A stretch of DNA of 64,000 nucleotides, from positions 3,844,001-3,908,000 of the forward strand of contig NC_016461.1 in NCBI RefSeq assembly GCF_000226115.1. Direction: 5' to 3'. Origin of the DNA: Thermothielavioides terrestris NRRL 8126. Its lineage: Eukaryota > Ascomycota > Sordariomycetes > Sordariales > Chaetomiaceae. The position numbers and the translations under genes are program-made. Below, piece by piece: positions 55,367 to 64,000 of this stretch; positions within the stretch are counted from its first letter, which is position 1; every line of letters begins with the position of its first letter. The notes below the pieces were generated by a model, which was not told where the DNA came from, made no database searches, and worked only from the letters and a program-made list of their open reading frames with translations.

Positions 55367-55969
55367 TGTGCTGTGCTGTGCTGTGTATAATGGCGGTAAA
55401 GGCGGAAGCGGCTACGCGTGCGATGCAATGCTCGATGGATGTACCGAACCCGTCGCGCCTGGCTTGTCCTGAAATCAGAATTCTGGCGGAGCTTGGAGGC
55501 GCGCCAAACCAAAGCGCAGATGCTGCCGCAGCCAAACGGCTGATTGGCCCGTGCGCCTGCCCCTCCTTGCGCAGCCTGACGTCTCCAGTCGTGCAGTCGC
55601 GGGTCGGGGTTCTTGGTCATTGCCAGAACTGTTGACGCGCCAGGCCATCCCACCTTCGCCTTCCCGCAATTTCTCCAGCTGCCATCCTGCTCGAGCTTCC
55701 ATTTCGGCAGAACAACAACTCCCTCATTCGCAACCGGCGCCTCCTTCCCCGGCGTGTTTGCTTTCTCGAGCTTCGTCTACCAGAGACAGTCAGTCAGTGG
55801 AAGAGTCGAGCAGGAGGGAGGGGCTCGCAGGCGCACATCGGCGCACATCGGCTGTGCTGGTCAGGTCGAAGAAGCGGCCGCAAACAGACTCTGGCCTACA
55901 CCGGGCTTTGGCGACATTGACGGGCCGTCGCATCCCCCGCCCCTGAAGAGAACTGCTGCATCCGCCATC
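55367..55969. promoter_or_regulatory. Bidirectional promoter between SmE and MTR10
   Basis: 603 bp separate the two ATGs in divergent orientation. It must hold both promoters. No TATA-like box stands out, and no ORF or RNA gene is convincing. Confidence 0.55.
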
Positions 55970-58900
55970 ATGGCTTCAAACGGAGCTGCGGACAGCTTCG
56001 CCGTCCCCAACGTGCTGGCAGCCATGCTGACCATGCGCAGCGGGGACGCCGACAAGAAAAAGATCGCGGTCGACTACCTGGGCCGCTTCCAGAAATCTGT
56101 TTGTTTGCCCCACACCGCCGCCATCCGCTGTCCTCTGTCCGCCACATAGTTGCTGATTGCTCGCAGAACGATGCCTGGACGACAACGATATCCATCCTCC
56201 AGAACTCGACCGAGGCGGAAGCCCAGCTCTTCGCCGCCACGACGCTGAAGGGCAAGGTACGGGAAACTCAGTCGCCCTGCAGACGGCGGCCACCAGCGCT
56301 GACTTGAAAAGATCACCTACGACCTTGCGACACAGGTTTCCGAGGGCGACTTGCCCGCCCTGCGCAGCCAGATTTTGCTGTTGCTGAAGAAGTTCGCCGC
56401 GGGGCCGAAGCCCGTCCGGGTCCAGCTGTGCGTGTGCCTTGCCATCCTGGCCATCCAGATGCAGACATGGAAGGACGTGCTGCCCACCGTTGTCGCCGCG
56501 CTCGGGAACGACGTCGCCAGCCACGCCTGCATCCTGGACTTCCTGCGCGTGCTTCCGGAGGAGGTTACGGAAGGCCGCAAGATCAACTTGTCTGTATGTG
56601 TGGACCGATATCTCGCCGCCCGCCTCGACCGTCTCGGCATCCCGTCTTACTTGTTCCGGCCTGGGATCAGTGTCTAATTCGGTCGTCATAGGAAGAAGAC
56701 CTCGCCCAGCGGACATCAGAGCTGCTGGCCGACAACGCTGAGCAGGTGGTGCAGCTGCTCGTCAACTACGCACAGTCATCACGTGGGTGCAGATCCCTCA
56801 GACGTGACTACGCTGTCGCTGCTAACATCCCCTCCAGCTGCCGCGGCGACAAATCCTCAACTCTTCGACTGCATCAGCTCATGGCTCCGCGAGGTACCGG
56901 TCAGCGTCATCATCAACTCCCCGTTAATGGGCGCTGTGCTGCACGGCGTGACGGACGAAAAATCCCTGCTGGCCGCCGCGGACTGCCTCGGCATAATCTG
57001 CAGGGAAACCAAGGACGTCGACGACAACTTGGAGACGATTCAGGCCCTGCTCCCCCGGGTGCTTGAACTCAGGCCGCGCATCCAGGCCTTGGTGGACGAG
57101 GATGACACGGAGGGGTTCAAGGCCATCACCAAGGTGTTCGCGGACGCTGGTGAATCGTGGGTCTTGATTATCGCCCGCCAGCCCCAGCACTTCCTGCCCC
57201 TGGTCGAGTGCTTGCTGGAGTGCTGCGCAAGGGACAAGGAGCGGGACGTCATCGGCTACACCTTTACGTTCTGGTACGAGCTGAAGCAGTATCTGACGCT
57301 GGACCACTACATGGAGGCCCGTGTGCAGCTCGTCGACGTCTACGCGAGGCTGGTCGACATCCTGCTAAAGCAGCTCGAATACCCGCATTCCGACGATCCG
57401 AACGAGCTTGATCTCTTCGACGGCGACCGGGAGCAGGAAGAGAAGTTTCGCGAGTTCCGCCACCACATGGGCGACACGCTCAAGGACGCTTGCGAGGTCA
57501 TGGGCGTGACCGCCTGCCTCACCAAGGTGCACGATGCCATCAAGCTCTGGCAGGAGAAGTACGGCAGCCAGGCGACGCCGACTTCGGTGCCCCATTGGCA
57601 GTCGCTCGAGGCCCCCTTGTTCGCGATGCGGGCGATGGGCAGGATGGTGGAATCAGACGACAGCAGCGTGCTGCCCCAGATCTTCCCCCTCCTGGTGCAG
57701 ATTCCCATCAGCAACGAGAAGCTGCGTTTTGCCGCCATCATGGTCTTTGGCCGCTACACCGAGTGGACCGCAGCTCACCCCGAGTTCCTCGAATCCCAAT
57801 TCCAGTACGTCGTGTCCTCCTTCCAGACCGACTCTCAAGAGATCCTCCGCGCCGCCGCCCAGGCCTTCATGTACTTCTGCGTCGACTGCAAGCAGCTTCT
57901 CGGCTCCCAGGTTCTTCAGCTTCAGGCCTTCTACGATCAGATTCTCGATAAGCTGCCCGTCTCTAGCAAGGAGGAGATCACGGAGGGGGTGGCCTATGTG
58001 GTCGGCGTCCAAAAGGCTGAGGATCTGTACAAGCTCCTGAAGCTCTACTGCGATCCGCTGGTCCAGCGGTTAATGGTCAAGGCGAACAACGCGGTCGAGA
58101 ACAAGGCCAAGCTCGACCTTGCTGGTGAGTAACGTTCTTGCCCCTGAACATGGACTCGGCTAACCTCGTATAGACCACATCAATCTCCTCACATACTTCG
58201 TCCAGCACGTTGTGCCATACTTACCGAACAACGCTGAGAACCCGGCGGTCAAGTACTGGCAAGAAGTCTTCCCCGTCCTGTCCACGATCCTCGACAACTT
58301 CATGGGCTTCGTCCCGATCTGCGAGCGTATCTGCCGCTGCTGGCGGTTCATGGTCATCTCGTACCGGACAGCCATTACGCCTCTACTAGCGCCCCTCGCC
58401 AACAAACTGGCCGAGGGCTTCGCCCAGTCCAAGCAGGGCTGCTTCCTCTGGGCTACTAGCGCCATCCTGCGTGAATTCTCCGAAGACAGGGAGCACGTAG
58501 AAGATGGCATCACCCAAAACATCTACGTATTCTTCGAGGCGCAGGCGACGAACGTGCTTCGCACCATGAGCGACCTGCCGCCCGTGGACCTCCCAGATGT
58601 CATCGAGGACTTCTACCGCCTCCTCATCGACGCCCTCCTCTACTACCCGACGAGACTGATCCCATCCGCGCTGTTCACCCCGATCTTCCAGGCCGCCATC
58701 TCCGCCTTGGCCCTGGAGAAGCAGGAGCCTGTCTCGGCGGCGCTCCACTACATCCGCGATGTGCTCACGTACGGCGGCCCGAACCCCGCCGGGTCCGGCA
58801 GCGACCTCGGCCCGGCCGGCGCTCAGCTGCGCCAGATCGTCAAGCAGCTCCTGCTCGCGCAGGGCGAGGCCCTGGTGAAACAGACGCTCGCCGGCATGAT

Positions 58901-59213
58901 GATCACGTTCCCGCGCGACTGCTTCGCCGACGGCAGCGGCGTGTTGCTGGGCATGTTCGAGCTCCTGCCCGCCGAGACGACCCAGTGGGTCGACCGCACC
59001 ATCCGCATGCTGCCGCAGGGCACCATCACGCCCGCCGAGGCCGACCGCCTGCTCGCCAAGATCAAGGACCGCCTGCACGGCGGCGACGCCGCCAACGTCC
59101 GCCAGATCCGCGTGCTGCTGCAGGACTTTACCAACACCTACCGCCGCCGCTATGTCGCGCCGCGCGACGGACTGGGACAGCTCGAGGCGGCGCGCTTCCG
59201 CTTCGAGGGCTAG
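55970..59213 (+). CDS. MTR10: Importin MTR10 / transportin-3 (beta-karyopherin)
   Basis: Nuclear import receptor for SR-type RNA-binding proteins (yeast Npl3, human SR proteins), also involved in tRNA retrograde import. Six exons: 55970-56098, 56167-56256, 56312-56593, 56692-56782, 56838-58124 and 58174-59213, giving 972 aa. The donors are GTTTGT, GTACGG, GTATGT, GTGGGT and GTGAGT. HEAT-repeat helices fill the whole length. The N-terminus shows the importin-N type block KKIAVDYLGRFQKSNDAWTTTISILQ, with AQLFAATTLKGKI. Other marks are ISSWLREVPVSVI, a long acidic loop (DDPNELDLFDGDREQEEKFREFRHHMGDTLKD) and FLWATSAILREF, in the family order. The C-terminus RRRYVAPRDGLGQLEAARFRFEG is in agreement with the TNPO3/Mtr10 ending. 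Confidence 0.94.
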
Positions 59214-61105
59214 AATCCGGCGCTGCGGAGAGGAAGACGTCCTACGGTGCGGCAGGTGCTGGCCGCGTTGAATCCGTGGGTGTGCTGACACCTGAAACTT
59301 GGAGTGGGGCTGAGATGGTGCCCCGGGGCACTTCGATCATCGATTATTGGCGAGATGAAGCCTATCAATCATTAAGGTGGGAGGTGGAATGGCGGATTGC
59401 GCATTAGACAGGACAGGACGGGACGGGACATGCAATGGAAGGGAACCGGAGGAATGGAACGGGAGGGAGGGAATTGCGTCCGGACCAATGCGCATGAACG
59501 CGGTGGCTATCACTATGAAGATGAAGCAGTGATTGTAGATGTGGTATGTATCTAGGCAGAATATCAGCGGCGTGGTGAAAAGGTGTGAGCGAAGGCGGGC
59601 TGATGATACCTATCGCAGAGGGAAGCCGACGCAAAAGCAAAGGGAGGCATGTGTGGAAATGGCGGTGGTTAGATGGAATGGGATGATTCGTTGGGGGGTG
59701 TATTTGCAAGTCGTCATACTTGTTCGTTGCTCGAGGAAGAACAATCTTCGCTGAACAATCTCAGGAGCGGGATTGGCACTCTAGCAATTAGCATCCTGAC
59801 GACTGGGTTATTTTCGTGAAGGATACTGAGTACGGAGTATACATAGGGTGCATGTTGCCTCTAACTATGTAGCAAGCACAAAGCTGTTGTTTTACCTCGT
59901 GTGGGGGCTGTCTCATGTCATGGCAGCATGCATGCCATTCTCCTGGGGCTGGGAAAGGCATCAGGGGACTTGAGTCTGGACGGATGGAGAAGATTCAGGT
60001 AGATATTTGGTATTTACCCTGATACGGTCGTTCCCGCGGTTGTGAGGGCTGTCCCACAGGCAAGGCTCCCAATGACTCAACTCCACCCAACTCCATTCAA
60101 CCCAAGACAACGCAATTCGGCCCTGTTGGTAATCACACCTGACCCTCCCTGGAGTTGAGTTGTTTGAATTGTCTATTTGCCAAGACCAAATGACCATATA
60201 TTCCCTGGCGCTTCGCAAGATAGATGCCTCCCAGCCCAGCCAGCCACCAAAGCCGCCACCAGAAAGCCCTGTTGTTTCCCACTCTCTGGGCTTCCAGGTT
60301 GGCACGCAAACGGAGCCAGTCATGCAGACGCACCGCATCACAGCAACTTCAGAGGAGGTCAACGCAGGGAGCAGGAGGTCTAGCATTATGTCAGCAGTTG
60401 CTTGGCCAGAAAAAACGGCCGCTCTTAATTGTATTGCGTTTTTGAGCGCTTCAGCCCTTGTGAGTGCCATTGAGAGCCCGAGTGTCCTGAGAGCCTGAGA
60501 GCCTGAGAGACAGAGCCGGGCAGGGCGTGGAAAAAGGGGGTGGAGCACGGAAAACATGACCGTCAGGGTTAGGGATATAATTATGGCGATTGACAAGTAC
60601 CTTACTTGACGACGAATTGAAACTCCGTTGTCACCACGATCCACGCCATTCAGTCCTATTCAGACCTTCTACATGACTTTAAAGTATTGGGAGCCTTGTC
60701 TCACGGGTGCCTGGGCTCGGTGAATGCTTCACCCCATCCTCGATTTCTTAAGGTCTAATGCGATCCATTCATCCGTCCAGTGTAACTAACTCTGATGTAA
60801 AAAATCCGATAAAACATGACCAGGCTGCCAACTCGTGATAGCTGGCTCCTTTTCTTTGTAAACATAGCCCCGTTCCTTTGCAACCATAGCCCCGAGTTAT
60901 CAGCATAATATCTCATGTTTCGCACTGGGTTACGCCGAACCCCCTAATCCCCCAACTGGGACACGGTTCGCGTATCATGCTTTGAAATGGCCGATTAAGT
61001 TGGAGAAGACGGTCCGAAACACCATTGGGGAGTTTGTTTGTGTTGCTGAAGCCTCCGCTCGTTGCTGCCACCCGAGCCGGACTGAACGGACGGCTGGCTT
61101 GTTGT
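59214..61105. other. Intergenic, about 1.9 kb between convergent genes
   Basis: Long for a convergent interval. A 227-codon minus-strand frame at 59961-60644 lacks an ATG start and family motifs. TACGGAGTATAC at about 59833 and short AT-rich runs are noted. I see no RNA gene. Confidence 0.45.
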
Positions 61106-62038
61106 TCAACGGCGCACCAGTTGAAGATGCATGGTCGGCTCGGGGCTTGTGATCGTCTTGTCCTGGCCTCCACCCGCGGCGGGCGAGTACACCTCTGGCT
61201 TGTTGGCCAGCACGGTGGCTTTGGCGTATTGCAGCCGCGTGTAGCACTCGTTGAGGACGTCCTCCACGGACTGGTCGGCTTCGACGATGCCCGTGTCGAG
61301 AATCTCCTGGGTCGGTTGATTTAACAGTTAGCTGCCGCCTGCCACACGTTACAGAAACAGGGCCCAGAGCAAAGAGCGAACCTTGATGAAGTCCTCGACC
61401 AGCACAAACTGCGCCTTGTCCATGCGGTACCGGTCCGGCAGGCCGCTGTTGTGCAGCAGGCCGAGCAGGCCGGCGCCGACCGTGTTGACGGCCGCCAGCA
61501 CCGTGATGGGCGTCGCCTGGCGCTGCGGCAGCGACCCGAGCGCCGTCAGCACCGCGCCCAGCGTGACCTGCAGGATCAGCAGGAACCAGTGCAGCGCCCC
61601 GACCAGCTGGAACCCGATCGCATACTTGGTCCGCTCCGTCACCGCGTCCCGGTACAGCCCGTCCGGCATGCCCTTGGGCGGCCAGTACCAGCAGGTCGGG
61701 TGCACCACCTGGTGCTCCTCGCCCTCGCGGATGGCGCCGAGTCCGTGGGCCACGCGCGCCCACTCGGTGGGCGTCAGGAAGCGGTGCTGGACCGACGGGC
61801 CCTGGCCCGGGGCCGGGGGCTTGGGCTTGTCGGCGGGGCCAGGCTTCGGAGTGGGTGCCGGGGGGGTTCCGGCTGCCGGCGGGGGCGGGCTGATGGGGTT
61901 GGGAGCGGGCGTGTTTCCGGAGTTGGCGGGCGGGTTCGGGGCGCTGCCCGACCTGAGGTTTTCGCCGGTTGTCTCCGAGCGCTGGGATCCCTGTGGGAGG
62001 CCAATTGGGAGGATTTGGTCCCTGCTGGACGAGGCCAT
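61106..62038 (-). CDS. SLATT-domain protein (fungal type), two-TM predicted effector
   Basis: SLATT means SMODS and SLOG-associating two-TM domain. In bacteria it is a predicted pore-forming effector in nucleotide-signalling conflict systems; the fungal branch has no known role. Exons 61382-62038 and 61106-61306, with a 75-bp intron (GTTCGC donor, CAG acceptor), giving 285 aa. The frame used after the splice (EILDTGIVEADQSVEDVL...) ends at a TGA at 61106. Residues 20-80 are Pro/Ala-rich and disordered. Then comes an amphipathic segment (TPTEWARVAHGLGAI), a helical stretch that leads into TM1 (about 139-168) and TM2 (about 176-196), then LLHNSGLPDRYRMDKAQFVLVEDFIK, a conserved-looking post-TM helix, and a helical C-terminus. 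Flanking genes are not recognised partners (no SMODS, SLOG or NLR gene is within the window). Confidence 0.8.
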
Positions 62039-64000
62039 GGTGTTGTGGCGATTGTTGGTTTCAATGGTAGCTGCAGGCAGGCAAAGATCAAATAGTTGTA
62101 TTGTGACGAATACGCATTTGGCGGCCACCAGAGTGACGGGAAACCGGATGATGAAGAGGCGAGGGGAACATGTGCAAGCGTCCGAGTGCTGTTGATGGCA
62201 ATTGCATCGTGCCGAAGTTCGGAAGTCACTTCCCGGCACTGGAAGGCGAGTTTTGCATGGCGACTTTGAGGGAAGGAGCCAGACACGGAACTCGCAGCGG
62301 GAAGGAGAGGCTTGCTTCGACCACGCGAGCAACTGTGTATGCTTTCCGCGCCTTTAAAGCGGCATCATCATCCCACTAACTAGAACTGCTCTCGGAGTTT
62401 CCAAAGAGGTGCGCATTCCCTTCATTCATAGCCAAGGGATCAAACATGGCGAGGAGAATGCCTTGCATGACTCCAGCAATAAAGCGACTCACGTTCCCGC
62501 TGCCGCACTTCTGGCTCCTCATATGGGCCAGGGCGGTTGAGAAGAAAAGACGTGCCCAGGCAGCTGGATTGAAATGCGTAGGTACCTAATCAACATTTGA
62601 GTGCTTTAACACCTGGGATGTGGTTCTCCCAGACCCGCGACCTGGAAGAAAGGAAAGCCTTGCTTGGTGTGTGAAGGGCTGACTGGACAGAGGGGCAAAC
62701 TTCTGGCATTGGAAACGGGTTCTCGAGCATCGGCTTGGATTGGTAGGAACAGGCTTTCACGGCCAGCACCAAACGAGGCCCCCTGATCAAGTTCAAGCAC
62801 CTCCCTCAACTGACATACACGCTGACAATCGGCATATCAGCTTCAACCATAGACCTGGATACAGGAAAAGCTGCGAAAAGGGGGTGGAGGAGACCGCCCG
62901 CTTGGGTGACGCAACACTATGCGCCGGAGTTGGATCGAGGTGGCCGGAAAGGGCGGGCCACAGCCAAGCCTCGTGACGAAGTCGGCCTCGGCTACGCACT
63001 GCATCTCTGGTTTCTCTGGCGGATAGGCCACGGGTGTCTGGTCCTGAGGACTTGTGAGCCGCTCGTTATGTCTGGCTCAGCACCTCGCTAGTCACTGCCG
63101 TCCAATAACTTCCTTGTACCGTACCAAGCCTGCCGCCTTCCACCCATTAGAACCCGAAGCCGACAGATCGAGCCTCGCTGTCAGAAGCCCAAATCGTCAC
63201 GTAGTCGTGTTGAACGGATTGGGTGTCCCATGATGTGGCCTCGGCTCGTCCTTCCCTCACCGGCGATCTGCACTCTCCGCTCGACGAATGTCGACTTGCA
63301 TTTCGGCTTGAGCCAAAGTCCAGGGTGAGAGCCTGGTAGGTCGCTTTGTTGTTGACGCGGCTTGACCGAGATGTAACCGCCAAGACTGTCATGTTCCCCT
63401 CGGATGCACTTCGAGATGAGAAGACGACGCCATCGGTCACTGCGAGCGGCGGTCCCACGGTCCAACATCGGTGTCTTGATATTTTGTTCACTTTCGACAT
63501 CCAATGACAGCGAAGGGAATTCGGCACGACCACTGCGTCGCCGGCTAGAGGCTGGCCCACCCCGGACCGTGATCGCCGCAGCCAGCTCGGAAGTTGAAGG
63601 GGGGCGGGCCCGGGAAGTGGGAGAGTGTGCGTAATCCGGGGTCCCACAGTTCTCCGCTGGAGCTTTACGTTGCGCGTCAAGGCCACCCCTTAATCACCAC
63701 TTTCCAGGCTAAGATTATGCAGGTAGATCTAGCTCCGGCAGTGTAGTATACTTGGCGATCTGGTGGCTGGATACCTATGGAATTAGGTGTAGGCTCATTG
63801 GCTCACCGCGCATAGCATCCACGGCATCTTGCACCCTTAGGCGCCTTGGCACCATGTCGCGACCGCGCAACACTTCGATGGACGGACAGCCAGGGCGGAA
63901 ATTCCCCGGGCGGGAGTGAATATGTTCTTGGCGCATACGTTCACGGAGATTGACGTGGTGTACAGGGCGGCGGGCGGGCCATGAGCAAGTTCAACAGATA
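62039..64000. other. Intergenic to right edge, about 2 kb
   Basis: Holds the SLATT-gene promoter at the left. ORFs such as 63147-63686 (minus, no ATG at the frame start) overlap others in GC-rich DNA and show no domain. No tRNA, repeat or splice-consistent model was found. Confidence 0.45.

Noticed and set aside
59961..60644. 227-codon minus-strand ORF
   Set aside because: No ATG at the frame start, no recognised domain, and an internal direct repeat of CTCTCAG-like sequence; overlaps other frames of similar length.
63147..63686. 179-codon minus-strand ORF near the right edge
   Set aside because: Begins with a non-ATG codon and shows no domain; a second overlapping frame is equally open.

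Overview
The window is nuclear DNA of a filamentous ascomycete, most likely a Sordariomycete of the Chaetomiaceae (Thermothelomyces/Chaetomium type). The evidence is: short introns (about 50-90 bp) with GTRNGY donors and CTAAC/CTGAC branch sites; very GC-rich third codon positions; a histidine acid phosphatase that closely resembles the Thermothelomyces phytase I know; and a set of genes typical of fungi (END3, SEC62, ATG38/NRBF2, an OPT transporter, a GRAM-VASt lipid-transfer protein, GH43, a fungal SLATT protein). No bacterial, viral or organellar genes are seen. All gene models were spliced by eye from donor, branch and acceptor motifs with frame bookkeeping. No transcript evidence was available.

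Layout. 0-10 kb: 5' end of a zinc-ribbon gene running off the left edge (-), an inositol monophosphatase (-), a small one-TM 'acid phosphatase-like' protein (-), a membrane-anchored phytase-like enzyme (-), an intron-containing tRNA-Lys(CTT) (+) followed by a long T-rich tract, and an unrecognised basic/acidic protein (-). 10-20 kb: SEC62 (+), a secreted GH43 (+) and a 12-exon phospholipase D (-). 20-35 kb: a GNAT acetyltransferase (+), a two-thioredoxin-domain ER protein (-), TDP1 (+), acyl-CoA-binding protein (-), an AIFM2/FSP1-like oxidoreductase (+) and END3 (-). 35-43 kb: an unusual locus made of two long ORFs in one frame separated by a single TAG, followed upstream by about 3 kb of degenerate tandem repeats. 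43-64 kb: ATG38 (-), a Lam/Ltc-type sterol-transfer protein (+), an OPT transporter (-), 5-formyl-THF cyclo-ligase (+), SmE (-), the importin MTR10/TNPO3 (+) and a SLATT-domain protein (-).

Most genes are housekeeping and do not form a pathway cluster. Neighbours are commonly convergent (130-240 bp between stops) or divergent. The non-genic features of most interest are two copies of one short inverted-repeat transposon (26.7 kb and 44.9 kb, opposite orientations). Each sits in a divergent promoter and carries degenerate telomere-like repeats. Two introns appear to be GC-AG rather than GT-AG (in ACBP and ATG38). Two other introns keep the frame open if retained.

The best candidates for something new are: the TAG-interrupted two-ORF locus at 35.1-38.6 kb with its repeat-rich upstream region; the SLATT protein, whose bacterial relatives act as pore-forming effectors in conflict systems; and the transposon family with telomere-like cores.
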